From positions 62,001 to 126,000 of the forward strand of contig JANXSZ010000024.1 of the NCBI GenBank assembly GCA_025356445.1: a DNA stretch of 64,000 bases, given 5' to 3'. Numbering within the stretch: position 1 is the first letter of the stretch; each line of letters opens with the position of its first letter. Positions 23,046 through 32,850 of this stretch are shown one piece after another. Origin of the DNA: Betaproteobacteria bacterium. Lineage in GTDB: Bacteria > Pseudomonadota > Gammaproteobacteria > Burkholderiales > Burkholderiaceae_C. The position numbers and the translations under genes were made by a program. The notes under the pieces were generated by a model. That model had not been told where the DNA came from. It searched no databases and saw only the letters and a program-made list of their open reading frames with translations.

Positions 23046-23801
23046 ATGCTTACGCTCACCTCCTCCTGTCTGGCCTTCTCGATGGGCATTCGGCATCTGA
23101 GCCTGATGGCGGCCTGTTTGCTGATGGCTGTGCTGACCGGCTGCGCCAGTGGCCCCCGCAGTGACCCGCGCGACCCGTGGGAGCCGTTCAACCGCAGTAT
23201 GTGGACGTTCAATGAGGGCCTGGACAAAGCTGTTTTGCGCCCCGTTGCCGAGACCTACAAGGAAGTCACGCCCAACCTCGTACGCCGGGGTGTGAACAAT
23301 TTCTTTGCCAATCTCACCGATCTCTGGTCTTTCGTAAACAACTCACTGCAACTCAAACCGCGTGAAGCGATGGAAAGCCTGACGCGTTTCAACCTGAACA
23401 CGTTCTTTGGACTGGGTGGCCTGCTGGACATTGCTTCTGAAGCCGGTATCGAACGCCACCGTGAAGATTTTGGCCAAACGCTGGGCCGCTGGGGTGTGCC
23501 CTCTGGCCCTTATCTCGTTGTTCCCTTGCTGGGGCCATCAACGCTGCGCGACACCGCTGCCCGCGCCATCAACGCCACAGGGGATCCGGTGTATTACGTG
23601 AGCGATGTGGTCAAGCGAAACAGCCTGTACGTGCTTCGTGTTGTCGATCTTCGTGCCAGCCTGCTGCGTGCTGGCAATGTGCTGGAAGAGGCGGCGCTGG
23701 ACCGCTATACCTTCACCCGTGATGTGTACCTGCAAATTCGTCGGCGTGAGGTGTTGGGCGACAAAGCCGATGATGTGCCTGAAGACGCACCACCCAAGTG
23801 A
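23046..23801 (+). CDS. mlaA: Outer-membrane phospholipid-removing lipoprotein MlaA (VacJ)
   Basis: MlaA removes misplaced phospholipids from the outer leaflet of the outer membrane and hands them to MlaC. A lipoprotein signal ends in LTGC (Cys33 from this start). The mature region begins with RDPWEPFNRSMWTFN, the VacJ hallmark, and includes GVNNFFANLTDLWSFVNNSLQ and EDFGQTLGRWGVPSGPYLVVPLLGPST. ATG 23046 has AAAGG six bases upstream. An in-frame ATG at 23082 would also keep the signal peptide but lacks a good ribosome site. Having mlaA inside the mla operon, rather than elsewhere as in E. coli, is common in betaproteobacteria. Confidence 0.93.
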   Translation: MLTLTSSCLAFSMGIRHLSLMAACLLMAVLTGCASGPRSDPRDPWEPFNRSMWTFNEGLDKAVLRPVAETYKEVTPNLVRRGVNNFFANLTDLWSFVNNSLQLKPREAMESLTRFNLNTFFGLGGLLDIASEAGIERHREDFGQTLGRWGVPSGPYLVVPLLGPSTLRDTAARAINATGDPVYYVSDVVKRNSLYVLRVVDLRASLLRAGNVLEEAALDRYTFTRDVYLQIRRREVLGDKADDVPEDAPPK

Positions 23802-23920
23802 GCTTAAGTAACGTGAGAACGTGAACTAAAGTAAAGGCGTCGTGCCCGGTCAAAGCCGCTGTACACGCAACATCCTCCCCATACGTTTTAGAGTCACGCA
23901 GATTCTGCGAAGGAATGAAC

Positions 23921-24580
23921 ATGATGAATCGCCGCACTTTGGCCCTTGCTGTGAGCCGTTTTGCCTACAGCGCTGTTGCTGTTACCGCCCTGGCTGCTTT
24001 CGGTGTAGGTGCTGGCATGGCCCACGCCGCTGATGAAAGCCCTGATGCCCTCATCACCCGCGTCTCCACCGATGTGCTGAACACCATCCGCACTGATAAA
24101 GCCATGTCGGGCGATATCAACAAAATCATCGCTCTGGTGGATGGCAAAATCATGCCGAACGTGAATTTCGCCCGCATGACGGCTTCTGCTGTTGGCCCCA
24201 CGTGGCGTTCCACGACGCCTGAGCAACAAAAGCGCTTGCAAGAAGAGTTCAAGACCCTGCTTGTACGCACTTACTCGGGTGCACTGGCGCAGGCAAGTGA
24301 CCAAACGATTTTTGTCAAACCCACCCGCATGGCTGCTGATGACAAAGAAGTCATCGTGCGCACCGAAGTACGTGGGGGCAGCGACCCGATTCAGTTGGAC
24401 TACCGCCTTGAAAAAGCTGTTGATGGCAGCTGGAAGATTTACAACCTGAACGTGCTGGGCGTGTGGCTGGTTGAAACCTACCGCAGCCAGTTTGCACAGG
24501 AAATCAATGCCAACGGTGCTGATGGCCTCATCAATGCCTTGACGACACGCAACAAAGCCAACAGCGCCAAGAAGGGCTGA
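23921..24580 (+). CDS. mlaC: Periplasmic phospholipid-binding protein MlaC
   Basis: MlaC shuttles phospholipid between MlaA and MlaD. The signal peptide (MMNRRTL..., cleavage after AHAAD) is followed by the MlaC/Ttg2D domain, with IVALVDGKIMPNVNFARMTASAVG and a C-terminal WKIYNLNVLGVWLVETYRSQF segment. AAGGA at 23910-23914 directly touches the ATG at 23915 but is six bases from ATG 23921, so I prefer the latter (219 residues). A 5-base-pair hairpin, CGCAG-ATT-CTGCG, at 23897-23909 lies just before that Shine-Dalgarno. A gap of 113 bases precedes the gene. Confidence 0.92.
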   Translation: MMNRRTLALAVSRFAYSAVAVTALAAFGVGAGMAHAADESPDALITRVSTDVLNTIRTDKAMSGDINKIIALVDGKIMPNVNFARMTASAVGPTWRSTTPEQQKRLQEEFKTLLVRTYSGALAQASDQTIFVKPTRMAADDKEVIVRTEVRGGSDPIQLDYRLEKAVDGSWKIYNLNVLGVWLVETYRSQFAQEINANGADGLINALTTRNKANSAKKG

Positions 24581-24583
24581 AGC

Positions 24584-24853
24584 ATGCAGCCCTTGCCCAT
24601 CGCCTTGACCCTGAACGAGGCGTCCGCTTGTGCTGCCCAGCTGCGCCAAGCGATGCGTGCGGAAGCTGGTGCTCAGGTGGTGGTGGATGCCAGTGCCTTA
24701 CTGCGCTTTGATTCATCAGCCCTGGCCGTGCTGTTGGATTGCCACCGTGAGGCCATGACCGCCAACAAAAGCTTCGCCGTGCGCGGCATGGCGCCTCGTT
24801 TGCACGAATTGGCCGTACTTTATGGTGTTGAGGCTTTGCTGCCAGCGCCTTGA
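24584..24853 (+). CDS. mlaB: STAS-domain protein MlaB
   Basis: MlaB is a small cytoplasmic STAS protein that binds and stabilises MlaF. The 89-residue product has the STAS pattern VVVDASALLRFDSSALAVLLDCHREAM, in which DSSALAVLL corresponds to the conserved helix-start loop. It starts three bases after the mlaC stop and completes the mlaFEDACB order. The small size and position make the assignment firm although sequence conservation in this family is low. Confidence 0.85.
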   Translation: MQPLPIALTLNEASACAAQLRQAMRAEAGAQVVVDASALLRFDSSALAVLLDCHREAMTANKSFAVRGMAPRLHELAVLYGVEALLPAP

Positions 24854-24925
24854 AGCCTGAGAATCTGGCCGTCGCCGCCTTGCTCTGCGATGAGTTTGAG
24901 CGCGGTGGCTAAAATAGATGGCTCT

Positions 24926-25861
24926 ATGCCCGCGATCTCGTTCCAGTCAGTCTGTAAAGACTACCCTTCCCCCAGTGGCCCTCAATCTGCTTCACGTCCC
25001 CCGCTGCGCGCGCTGGACGGTGTGAGCTTTGACATCCAGGAGGGCGAGTTTTTCGGCCTCTTGGGGCCAAACGGCGCGGGCAAAACCACCCTCATTAGCG
25101 TGCTTGCGGGCTTGACCCGCGCCACCGGTGGCCGTGTGCTGGTGCAGGGCAGCGATGTGCAAACCGACTATGCCGCCGCTCGCCGCAAACTTGGCATCGT
25201 GCCGCAAGAATTGGTGTTTGACCCGTTCTTCAACGTGCGCGAAGCACTGCGCATCCAGTCCGGCTATTTTGGCGTCAAAAACAACGACGACTGGATTGAC
25301 GAGCTGCTCAGCAGCCTGGGCCTCACCGACAAGGCTGATGCCAACATGCGCCAGCTCTCGGGTGGCATGAAGCGCCGCGTGCTGGTAGCGCAGGCTTTGG
25401 TTCACAAACCCCCGGTCATCGTGCTGGACGAGCCGACGGCTGGTGTCGATGTGGAACTGCGCCAAACCCTGTGGCAGTTCGTCGCCAAGCTGAACCGCCA
25501 GGGCTCTACCGTGTTGCTGACAACCCATTACCTGGAAGAGGCCGAAGCCTTGTGCAGCCGCATTGCCATGCTCAAGACGGGACGTGTGGTGGCGCTGGCC
25601 AGCACCAGCGAGTTACTCAAGGGGGCTTCATCGAACATATTGCGCTTCAAAATTGATAGCGAGCTTCCCATGGCGCTTGCGCAGAAAGCCCGTATTACTG
25701 GCCGTATCGTGCAATTCCCCGCCCAGAATGCCCTGGAAATCGAGCAGTACCTCGCTGCGGTGCGCGAAGCCGGTCTGGAGGCCCATGATGTGGAAATCCG
25801 CAAAGCTGACCTGGAAGATGTCTTCCTGGACGTGATGAACACTGCTGGAGCCCAAGCATGA
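24926..25861 (+). CDS. ABC-2 type transporter ATP-binding protein (YadG-like)
   Basis: This is the ATPase of an ABC-2 type exporter. Walker A is GPNGAGKTT, the signature is LSGGMKRRVLVAQAL, Walker B ends VIVLDEPTAGVD, and the switch His is in LTTHYLEEAEALC. The C-terminal part (about residues 225-311) matches the extra domain of YadG/CcmA-like ATPases. I choose ATG 24926 (MPAISFQSV, 311 residues) as the point where family similarity begins. ATG 24890 would add 12 residues, and neither has a clear ribosome site. The stop overlaps the permease start. The transported substrate is unknown. Confidence 0.85.
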   Translation: MPAISFQSVCKDYPSPSGPQSASRPPLRALDGVSFDIQEGEFFGLLGPNGAGKTTLISVLAGLTRATGGRVLVQGSDVQTDYAAARRKLGIVPQELVFDPFFNVREALRIQSGYFGVKNNDDWIDELLSSLGLTDKADANMRQLSGGMKRRVLVAQALVHKPPVIVLDEPTAGVDVELRQTLWQFVAKLNRQGSTVLLTTHYLEEAEALCSRIAMLKTGRVVALASTSELLKGASSNILRFKIDSELPMALAQKARITGRIVQFPAQNALEIEQYLAAVREAGLEAHDVEIRKADLEDVFLDVMNTAGAQA

Positions 25862-26637
25862 GCCAAACGAGAAACCCCTTGTTTCAAGGCGCTTCCACGC
25901 TGTTTTACAAAGAAGTGCTGCGCTTTTGGAAGGTCTCTTTCCAAACCGTCGCCGCGCCTGTGCTGACCGCTGTGCTCTACATGCTGATCTTTGGCCATGT
26001 ACTGTCCGACCGCGTGAAGGTTTATGACGCCGTCAGCTACACCGCCTTTCTGGTGCCCGGTTTGGTGATGATGAGCGTGCTGCAAAACGCATTCGCCAAC
26101 AGCAGCAGCTCGTTGATACAAAGCAAGATCATGGGCAACCTGGTGTTTTTGCTGCTGACACCCCTGTCGCACTGGGCGTGGTTTGTGGCCTACGTGGGTT
26201 CTTCCATCGTGCGCGGGTTGGCCGTAGGGCTGGGGGTCTTTGCGGTCACCGTGTGGTTTGGCAATCCCAGCTTTGTGGCGCCCTTGTGGATTCTGGTCTT
26301 CGCCGTGTTGGGGGCTGCGCTGATGGGGGCTTTGGGCTTGATTGCCGGCCTGTGGGCTGAAAAGTTCGATCAACTTGCCGCCTTTCAGAACTTTGTCATC
26401 ATGCCCATGACATTTTTAAGCGGGGTGTTCTATTCCATTCATTCCTTGCCCGTGTTTTGGCAGGGCGTGAGCCATCTCAACCCCTTCTTCTACATGATCG
26501 ACGGTTTTCGTTATGGCTTCTTTGGGGTCAGCGATGTGTCACCCTGGGCCAGCTTGGGCGTAGTCGGTTGCGCGCTGGTATTCGTCAGTGTGCTGACGGT
26601 TCATCTGCTCAAGACGGGCTACAAGATCCGGCATTGA
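25858..26637 (+). CDS. ABC-2 type transporter permease (YadH-like)
   Basis: The 259-residue inner-membrane permease has about six hydrophobic segments, as is typical for ABC-2 permeases. The family stretches MTFLSGVFYSIHSLPVFWQG and LNPFFYMIDGFRYGFFG are at the C-terminal side. The ATG overlaps the ATPase stop (ATGA). With the ATPase it forms a complete half-transporter pair next to the mla genes. A shared envelope role is possible but unproven. Confidence 0.86.
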   Translation: MSQTRNPLFQGASTLFYKEVLRFWKVSFQTVAAPVLTAVLYMLIFGHVLSDRVKVYDAVSYTAFLVPGLVMMSVLQNAFANSSSSLIQSKIMGNLVFLLLTPLSHWAWFVAYVGSSIVRGLAVGLGVFAVTVWFGNPSFVAPLWILVFAVLGAALMGALGLIAGLWAEKFDQLAAFQNFVIMPMTFLSGVFYSIHSLPVFWQGVSHLNPFFYMIDGFRYGFFGVSDVSPWASLGVVGCALVFVSVLTVHLLKTGYKIRH

Positions 26638-26745
26638 GCGTCAGATGGTTTGCTGCTATTTTGATAGCTGCTAAAGCGCATCCCTTTTGCCCTGTCCTAC
26701 TGTTTCATTTAAAAATCACGTTAAGCCTCACTGGCGACCTTCACC
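26638..26745. other. Intergenic leader before ibaG
   Basis: This 108-base gap carries GCTAT-TTTG-ATAGC at 26655-26668, a four-base-spacer relative of the repeat described elsewhere, followed by GCTGCTAAAGCGC. No convincing promoter is visible. The ibaG-murA-his transcript may start here or be read through from the ABC genes. Confidence 0.4.
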
Positions 26746-27024
26746 ATGACAGCCCAAGAATTACAAACCCTCATCAGCCAGGGCTTGCCCTGTGAACACC
26801 TTGAATTGAACGGCGATGGCCGCCACTGGTATGCCACCATCGTCAGCGCCGAGTTTGAAGGCAAGCGCCTGATTCAGCGCCACCAAAAAGTCTACGCCAC
26901 GCTGGGTCAGCGTATGGCGACGGACGAGGTGCATGCTCTTTCGATGAAAACCTTCACGCCTGCGGAATGGGCTGTGAGTGGCGATAACGAGCTAACCCTA
27001 GCCAACGCAACGCACAAGGCCTGA
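26746..27024 (+). CDS. ibaG: BolA/IbaG family protein
   Basis: This is a 92-residue BolA-family protein, of the sort that partners monothiol glutaredoxins in Fe-S handling and, as IbaG, is classically found upstream of murA. The pattern [32 protein letters not shown] with the later [14 protein letters not shown] is the BolA fold signature. It begins at ATG 26746 and ends two bases before murA. The gene order mlaB...ibaG-murA matches that of many proteobacteria. Confidence 0.88.
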   Translation: MTAQELQTLISQGLPCEHLELNGDGRHWYATIVSAEFEGKRLIQRHQKVYATLGQRMATDEVHALSMKTFTPAEWAVSGDNELTLANATHKA

Positions 27025-27025
27025 C

Positions 27026-28297
27026 ATGGACAAACTCCTGATTCGCGGTGGCCGTACCCTGCACGGCGAAGTGCTGATCTCTGGTGCCAAAAATGCCACC
27101 TTGCCTGAGCTGTGCGCCGCGCTGCTGACCGCTGACCCGGTGCATTTGACCAACGTGCCGCGCCTGAAAGACGTGTCCACCATGCTGGCATTGATCCGAA
27201 ACATGGGGGTGGAAGTAGAGCAGGGCGCAGACGCCAGCGTCCACATCAACGCGTCTCCTCTCAGCAAGCCTGAAGCGCCTTACGAGCTGGTCAAAACCAT
27301 GCGCGCATCGGTGCTGGCACTGGGGCCGCTGCTGGCCCGTTTCGGCCACGCTACGGTGTCTTTGCCCGGCGGTTGTGCCATCGGTTCGCGCCCTGTAGAC
27401 CAGCACATCAAAGGCCTGCAAGCCATGGGGGCTGAAATCACCGTTGAGCACGGCTACATGCTGGCCAAGCTGCCTGAAGGTCAAACCCGCTTGCGCGGTG
27501 CGCACATCACCACCGACATGGTGACGGTGACGGGCACCGAAAACCTGCTGATGGCCGCTGCCCTGGCCGACGGCGAGACGGTGCTGGAAAACGCAGCCCA
27601 AGAGCCTGAAGTGGTTGATTTGGCTGAAATGCTCATCAAAATGGGGGCCAAGATCGAAGGTCACGGTTCGCACCGCATCCGCATCCAAGGCGTTGACCGG
27701 CTGCATGGCTGTACCCACCAAGTTGTCGCTGACCGCATCGAAGCCGGTACCTTCCTCTGCGCTGTGGCGGCGACCGGCGGCGAAGCCCTGCTGCGCCATG
27801 GCCGTGCTGACCATCTGGATGCTGTGATTGACAAGCTGCGCGAAGCTGGCGTTACCGTCACCGCTGAAGAGGCTGGTCTGCGCGTTATCTCGCCCGGTGC
27901 ACCACAGCTCAAAGCCCAGTCTTTCCGTACCACCGAATACCCCGGTTTCCCCACCGACATGCAGGCGCAGTTCATGGCGCTCAATTGCGTGGCACAGGGT
28001 GCAAGCAAGGTCACTGAGACCATTTTTGAAAACCGCTTCATGCATGTCAATGAACTGGTGCGCTTGGGTGCCCCCATTCAAATCGACGGCAAAATCGCCA
28101 TCACCAGTGGCCCCACTAAGCTGTCGGGTGCGACGGTGATGGCCACGGATTTGCGTGCCTCTGCCAGCTTGGTGATTGCCGGTTTGGTGGCCGAGGGCGA
28201 AACCCTGGTCGACCGTATCTACCACCTCGACCGTGGCTACGACCAGATGGAAGCCAAACTGCGCGGCATCGGTGCCGACATCGAAAGAGTGAAATGA
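27026..28297 (+). CDS. murA: UDP-N-acetylglucosamine 1-carboxyvinyltransferase
   Basis: MurA catalyses the first committed step of peptidoglycan synthesis, adding enolpyruvate to UDP-GlcNAc. The N-terminal [31 protein letters not shown] segment (about residues 4-34) includes the conserved Lys of [24 protein letters not shown] contains the active-site Cys (PGGCAIG). At 423 residues the length is normal. The stop overlaps the hisG ATG. Linkage to his genes is common in Burkholderiales. Confidence 0.96.
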   Translation: MDKLLIRGGRTLHGEVLISGAKNATLPELCAALLTADPVHLTNVPRLKDVSTMLALIRNMGVEVEQGADASVHINASPLSKPEAPYELVKTMRASVLALGPLLARFGHATVSLPGGCAIGSRPVDQHIKGLQAMGAEITVEHGYMLAKLPEGQTRLRGAHITTDMVTVTGTENLLMAAALADGETVLENAAQEPEVVDLAEMLIKMGAKIEGHGSHRIRIQGVDRLHGCTHQVVADRIEAGTFLCAVAATGGEALLRHGRADHLDAVIDKLREAGVTVTAEEAGLRVISPGAPQLKAQSFRTTEYPGFPTDMQAQFMALNCVAQGASKVTETIFENRFMHVNELVRLGAPIQIDGKIAITSGPTKLSGATVMATDLRASASLVIAGLVAEGETLVDRIYHLDRGYDQMEAKLRGIGADIERVK

Positions 28298-28935
28298 TTA
28301 CCCTTGCCCTCTCTAAAGGCCGGATCTTCGACGAAACCCTGCCACTGCTCAAAGCCGCTGGCATCGAGGTGCTGGACGACCCTGAAACCACCCGCAAACT
28401 GATGCTCGCCACCAACCGCCCCGACGTGCGTGTGGTGCTGGTGCGTGCCAGCGATGTGCCTACGTATGTGGAATACGGCGGTGCAGACCTCGGTGTGGTC
28501 GGCAAAGACACGCTGATCGAGCACGGTGGCCAGGGTCTTTACCAGCCTCTGGACCTCAACATCGCCAAATGCCGCGTCAGCGTCGCTGTGCGCGATGATT
28601 TCGACTACGCCACGGCCGTACGTTCTGGCTCACGCTTGCGCGTTGCCACCAAATACACCGCTATCGCCCGCACGTTCTTCGCCGAAAAAGGCGTTCACGT
28701 TGATATGGTCAAGCTCTACGGCAGCATGGAACTTGCCCCGCTGACGGGTCTGGCAGATGCCATCGTCGATATGGTCTCTACCGGCAACACCCTCAAAGCC
28801 AATCACTTGGTTGAAGTGGAGCGCATCATGGACATCAGCGCCCGTTTGGTCGTGAATCAGGCGGCGCTGAAGTTGAAGGGCGCGGTATTGCGGCCTATGC
28901 TGGAGGCGTTTGCAGGGGCTGTTCGGAAAGATTGA
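28294..28935 (+). CDS. hisG: ATP phosphoribosyltransferase, short form
   Basis: HisG joins ATP and PRPP in the first step of histidine synthesis. The 213-residue product is the short HisG type, which lacks the C-terminal ACT-like regulatory domain and is known to need HisZ for activity. No hisZ is present in this window. Motifs include [16 protein letters not shown] at the start, [17 protein letters not shown], and the PRPP-binding [21 protein letters not shown]. The ATG overlaps the murA stop (ATGA). Confidence 0.95.
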   Translation: MITLALSKGRIFDETLPLLKAAGIEVLDDPETTRKLMLATNRPDVRVVLVRASDVPTYVEYGGADLGVVGKDTLIEHGGQGLYQPLDLNIAKCRVSVAVRDDFDYATAVRSGSRLRVATKYTAIARTFFAEKGVHVDMVKLYGSMELAPLTGLADAIVDMVSTGNTLKANHLVEVERIMDISARLVVNQAALKLKGAVLRPMLEAFAGAVRKD

Positions 28936-28937
28936 TA

Positions 28938-28954
28938 ACTATGAATTTAATAGC
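28938..28954. repeat. RCTAY-N7-RTAGY repeat containing the hisD start codon
   Basis: ACTAT-GAATTTA-ATAGC; the ATG at 28941 lies within it and is the preferred hisD start. Confidence 0.6.
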
Positions 28955-30257
28955 TACTCCTGCCCGTCTATCAAGCACATCAGCCACATTCGAGGCTGAT
29001 TTTCAAGCCAAACTGCACGTCTCAGTCGAATCCAACACCGCCATCGTGGCCCAGGTCGCGGACATCCTTGCCGATGTGCGCCAGCGTGGCGATGCTGCCG
29101 TTTTGGACTGCACCGCACGTTGGGACAAGCTGCAAGCGCACAGCATGACCACGCTGGAGCTGACGCAGGCGGAATTGAAGCAAGCCTTCGACAACCTGCC
29201 CGCAGAGCAGCGCGAAGCCCTGCAAGCCGCCGCTGACCGCGTGCGCACCTACCACCAGGCGCAGCTGCAAGCCACCGGCCAAAGCTGGAGTTACCGCGAT
29301 GCAGACGGCACCTTGCTCGGTCAAAAAGTCACGCCCATTGACCGTGCAGGCATCTATGTGCCCGGCGGCAAAGCGGCTTACCCCAGCAGCGTGCTGATGA
29401 ACGCCATCCCCGCGCATGTCGCGGGTGTCGCTGAAATCATCATGGTGGTGCCCACGCCCAACGGTGAAAAAAATCCGCTGGTGCTGGCCGCCGCCTACCT
29501 GGGGGGCGTCACTCGGGCCTTCACCATCGGTGGCGCACAAGCCGTGGCGGCGATGGCCTTTGGCACAGCGACCATCCCCCGTGTAGACAAAATCACCGGC
29601 CCTGGCAATGCCTACGTGGCCGAGGCCAAACGCCAAGTCTTCGGCATCGTGGGTATTGACATGATCGCCGGCCCCAGTGAAATTCTGGTGCTGGCCGATG
29701 GCACTACGCCGCCTGACTGGGTGGCGATGGACTTGTTCAGCCAAGCTGAGCACGATGAACTCGCGCAAAGCATCCTGCTGTGCCCCGATGCCGCCTATAT
29801 CGACGCTGTGCAAGCCGCCATCAACCGCCTGCTGCCCGAAATGCCCCGCGCCGCCATCATCGCCAAATCGCTGAACGACCGGGGTGCGCTGATCCATACC
29901 CGCAGCATGGAAGAGGCTTGCGCCATCAGCAACCGCATCGCGCCTGAGCATTTGGAAGTCTCCAGCCGCGATCCGCACCGCTGGGAACCCCTGTTGAAGC
30001 ACGCTGGTGCCATCTTTTTAGGCGCCTACACCAGCGAAAGCCTGGGTGACTACTGCGCAGGCCCAAACCACGTGCTGCCCACCAGCAGCACGGCACGCTT
30101 CAGCTCACCGCTGGGGGTGTACGACTTTCAGAAGCGGAGCAGCTTGATTGAGGTGAGCGAGGTTGGGGCGCAGTCGTTGGGAAAAATCGCAGCAGTGCTG
30201 GCTTACGGCGAGGGCTTGCAAGCCCATGCCAGGGCGGCGGAGATGCGTTTGAAATGA
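28941..30257 (+). CDS. hisD: Histidinol dehydrogenase
   Basis: HisD oxidises histidinol to histidine in two NAD-dependent steps using zinc. Recognised stretches are [54 protein letters not shown], and [12 protein letters not shown] near the catalytic region. I prefer ATG 28941 (438 residues), about ten bases after GGAAAG. A TTG at 28932 overlaps the hisG stop but lies too close to that site. The chosen ATG is itself part of a 17-base palindromic repeat (28938-28954). Confidence 0.94.
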   Translation: MNLIATPARLSSTSATFEADFQAKLHVSVESNTAIVAQVADILADVRQRGDAAVLDCTARWDKLQAHSMTTLELTQAELKQAFDNLPAEQREALQAAADRVRTYHQAQLQATGQSWSYRDADGTLLGQKVTPIDRAGIYVPGGKAAYPSSVLMNAIPAHVAGVAEIIMVVPTPNGEKNPLVLAAAYLGGVTRAFTIGGAQAVAAMAFGTATIPRVDKITGPGNAYVAEAKRQVFGIVGIDMIAGPSEILVLADGTTPPDWVAMDLFSQAEHDELAQSILLCPDAAYIDAVQAAINRLLPEMPRAAIIAKSLNDRGALIHTRSMEEACAISNRIAPEHLEVSSRDPHRWEPLLKHAGAIFLGAYTSESLGDYCAGPNHVLPTSSTARFSSPLGVYDFQKRSSLIEVSEVGAQSLGKIAAVLAYGEGLQAHARAAEMRLK

Positions 30258-30377
30258 GGAGGGTTTGCTGTTGAAGATTTGATCTTGGAACAGCAAATAC
30301 GCTGCCACTTGACTTGCAGGATCGGCACATTGACCATCGTTATTCCTTTTTAACTCGGCCCTACTGAGCTTTAGCCC
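30258..30377. other. Gap between hisD and hisC
   Basis: The 120-base gap contains no gene. It has no clear terminator hairpin with a T-run and no obvious promoter. No Shine-Dalgarno is visible directly before the hisC ATG. Confidence 0.4.
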
Positions 30378-31487
30378 ATGACCACCTTTTCTTCATCGCT
30401 CCAAACGCTCATCCAGACCCGCATCCGCCAAGACATCCAGTCCATGCACGCTTATGCGGTGCAAGACGCGGCGGGCATGGTCAAGCTGGACGCGATGGAA
30501 AACCCGCATGCACTGTCACCGGCTTTGCAGGCGGCGCTGGGGGCGCGTCTCGGTGCCGTCGCCATCAACCGCTACCCCGGCCCGCGTGTGGACGACCTCA
30601 AGCGTGCCTTGATGGCCTATGCCGAGGTGCCGGAAGGCTTTGATCTGATGCTGGGCAACGGCTCTGACGAGTTGATTTCGCTGCTGGCGCTGGCCTGCGA
30701 TGTGCCGGGTGCGTCCATCCTCGCGCCGCTGCCGGGTTTTGTGATGTATTCCATGAGCGCTGCCTTGCAGGGCTTGACCTTTCACGGCGTTGACCTCACG
30801 CCTGATTTCGAGCTTGACCTGCCCGCCATGCTGGTGGCTATCCGCCAGCACCAGCCCAGCATTGTTTACTTGGCCTACCCGAACAACCCCACCGCCAACC
30901 TGTGGGATGACGATGCTATTGAAAACATAGTGAAACTCCAAGGCCAACAGGGCGGACTGGTTGTTTTTGATGAGGCTTACCAGCCCTTTGCCAGCCGCAG
31001 CTACATCGCCCGCATGGCCCGTCACAGCCATGTGCTGCTGATGCGTACCCTGAGCAAATTTGGCTTGGCCGGTGTGCGCTTGGGCTACATGGTGGGCCCC
31101 AAGGCGCTGATTGCCGAGGTAGACAAGGTGCGTCCGCCGTACAACATCAGCGTGCTGAATGCCGAATGTGCGCTGTTTGCGTTAGAGCATGCTGAGGTTT
31201 TTTCTGCTCAAGCGCTTGATATACAAGCGCAGCGTGCTATTCTTTTGGAAGCGTTGGCTGGGCTGGCCCGCCAAGTGGAGGGTGTTGCTTTCTGGAAGAG
31301 TGATGCCAATATGATTTTGGTGCGTGTACCTAACGCTGCCCAAACTTTCGACGGCATGAAGGCGCGTGGCATTTTGATCAAGAACGTTTCTAAAATGCAC
31401 CCTTTGCTTAGCGATTGTTTGCGCCTGACCGTGGGCACCGCAGCAGAAAATGCGCTCATGATGACCGCCCTTCAAGAATCTTTATAA
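30378..31487 (+). CDS. hisC: Histidinol-phosphate aminotransferase
   Basis: HisC is a PLP-dependent class I/II aminotransferase acting on imidazole acetol phosphate. The stretch VKLDAMENPHALSP is at the N-terminus. YLAYPNNPTANLWDDD, VVFDEAYQPFA and the PLP-lysine segment MRTLSKFGLAGVRLGYMVG are present. The length is 369 residues. The gene carries two copies of dispersed repeats: a 17-base palindrome at 30915-30931 and GCGCTTG-ATATA-CAAGCGC at 31212-31230. Both are translated within the protein. Confidence 0.94.
   Translation: MTTFSSSLQTLIQTRIRQDIQSMHAYAVQDAAGMVKLDAMENPHALSPALQAALGARLGAVAINRYPGPRVDDLKRALMAYAEVPEGFDLMLGNGSDELISLLALACDVPGASILAPLPGFVMYSMSAALQGLTFHGVDLTPDFELDLPAMLVAIRQHQPSIVYLAYPNNPTANLWDDDAIENIVKLQGQQGGLVVFDEAYQPFASRSYIARMARHSHVLLMRTLSKFGLAGVRLGYMVGPKALIAEVDKVRPPYNISVLNAECALFALEHAEVFSAQALDIQAQRAILLEALAGLARQVEGVAFWKSDANMILVRVPNAAQTFDGMKARGILIKNVSKMHPLLSDCLRLTVGTAAENALMMTALQESL
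30915..30931. repeat. RCTAY-N7-RTAGY repeat inside hisC
   Basis: GCTAT-TGAAAAC-ATAGT, translated as part of HisC. Confidence 0.55.
31212..31230. repeat. GCGCTTG inverted repeat inside hisC
   Basis: GCGCTTG-ATATA-CAAGCGC is a perfect 7-base inverted repeat, followed by AGCGTGCTATT, which resembles the half-site of the 17-base repeat. Confidence 0.6.
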
Positions 31488-31502
31488 AAGCCCCACCCGC
31501 CC

Positions 31503-32129
31503 ATGAGCACTTCCCCCATCAGCCTCGTTTCCAGCCAGCCCGATCGCATTGCCGAAGTGACCCGGCGCACGGCTGAAACCGTCATCACCGCCAAAATCAA
31601 CCTGGACGGCACGGGCAAGTCCACATTGGCGACGGGCATTGGCTTTTTTGACCACATGCTGGACCAAATTGCCCGCCACGGTCTGATTGATCTGGACATC
31701 CACGCCGAAGGCGACCTGCACATTGACGGCCACCACACGGTGGAAGACGTGGGCATCACCCTGGGCCAAGCGATGGCCAAGGCGGTAGGCGATAAAAAAG
31801 GCCTGCGCCGCTACGGCCACGCCTATGTGCCGCTGGACGAAGCGTTGAGCCGCGTGGTGATTGACTTCTCCGGTCGCCCTGGACTGGTAATGAACATTCC
31901 CTTCACAAGCGGCATGATTGGTGCTTTTGACACGCAGTTGACGCACGAATTTTTTCAAGGTTTTGTCAACCATGCTGGCGTGAGTTTGCACATCGACAAC
32001 CTGCGTGGCGACAATGCGCACCACCAGGCTGAGACCGTGTTCAAAGCCTTTGCCCGCGCCCTGCGCATGGCGCTGGAACTCGATCCGCGTGCGCTGGGCA
32101 CCATTCCCTCGACCAAAGGTTCACTGTGA
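31503..32129 (+). CDS. hisB: Imidazoleglycerol-phosphate dehydratase
   Basis: This is a monofunctional HisB (IGPD) of 208 residues, without the N-terminal phosphatase domain seen in enterobacteria. Metal-binding histidine-rich motifs are [26 protein letters not shown] and, near the end, [18 protein letters not shown]. The start ATG is 15 bases after hisC. It catalyses the sixth step of histidine synthesis. Confidence 0.96.
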   Translation: MSTSPISLVSSQPDRIAEVTRRTAETVITAKINLDGTGKSTLATGIGFFDHMLDQIARHGLIDLDIHAEGDLHIDGHHTVEDVGITLGQAMAKAVGDKKGLRRYGHAYVPLDEALSRVVIDFSGRPGLVMNIPFTSGMIGAFDTQLTHEFFQGFVNHAGVSLHIDNLRGDNAHHQAETVFKAFARALRMALELDPRALGTIPSTKGSL

Positions 32130-32181
32130 GCCTGTTTTTGAATGAAATTGACAGTATGTGCAAGCTTGGTTGGCTAGAGCA

Positions 32182-32198
32182 GCTATGAAAAAAGTAGC
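32182..32198. repeat. RCTAY-N7-RTAGY repeat containing the hisH start codon
   Basis: GCTAT-GAAAAAA-GTAGC; its internal ATG (32185) is the preferred hisH start. Confidence 0.6.
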
Positions 32199-32850
32199 GG
32201 TTGTGGATTACGGCATGGGCAATTTGCGCTCCGTGTCGCAGGCGGTCTTGCATGTTGCGGCGCAGAGTGGCTACGAGGTGATCGTTACCGCCCGTCCTGA
32301 AGACGTGTTGGCCGCCGAGCGTATCGTGCTGCCCGGCCAAGGCGGCATGCGCGACTGTATGCGTGAACTGGTGGACTCCGGTTTGCAAGAGGCGGTGCTG
32401 GACGCGGCGCGCAACAAGCCGCTGATGGGCGTGTGCGTAGGGATGCAAATGCTGCTCAACCACAGTGAAGAGCAAGACACCCCCGGTCTGGGCCTGATCC
32501 CTGGTGTGGTCAAACGCTTTCAGCTGGAAGGCCAAATCCAGCCTGATGGCAGCCGCTACAAGGTGCCGCAAATGGGCTGGAACCAGGTCTACCAAGCGGA
32601 TACCGCTTTGCATGGCGTCGCTCGTCACCCGATTTGGGCGGGCGTACCGGACGGCAGTTACTTCTATTTCGTCCACAGCTTCTACGCACAACCGTCAGAT
32701 ATGCGCCACAGCGTGGGCGAGGCGGATTACGGGCAGCGCTTTACAGCCGCCGTCGCACGCGATAATATTTTTGCCACGCAGTTTCACCCCGAAAAAAGCG
32801 CGGAACACGGGCTGGCTTTGTACAAAAACTTCCTCCACTGGAACCCTTAA
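32185..32850 (+). CDS. hisH: Imidazole glycerol phosphate synthase, glutaminase subunit
   Basis: HisH is the class I glutamine amidotransferase that feeds ammonia to HisF. The N-terminal [14 protein letters not shown], the nucleophile elbow [11 protein letters not shown] (Cys), and the C-terminal TQFHPEKS with His and Glu complete the triad. I choose ATG 32185 (221 residues). A GTG at 32158 would add nine residues of no family character. This ATG lies inside a 17-base palindromic repeat (32182-32198). Confidence 0.94.
   Translation: MKKVAVVDYGMGNLRSVSQAVLHVAAQSGYEVIVTARPEDVLAAERIVLPGQGGMRDCMRELVDSGLQEAVLDAARNKPLMGVCVGMQMLLNHSEEQDTPGLGLIPGVVKRFQLEGQIQPDGSRYKVPQMGWNQVYQADTALHGVARHPIWAGVPDGSYFYFVHSFYAQPSDMRHSVGEADYGQRFTAAVARDNIFATQFHPEKSAEHGLALYKNFLHWNP

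Noticed and set aside
23082-23084. ATG 23082 as the mlaA start
   Set aside because: The upstream ATG 23046 has a better ribosome site (AAAGG), although the shorter form would still keep the lipobox.
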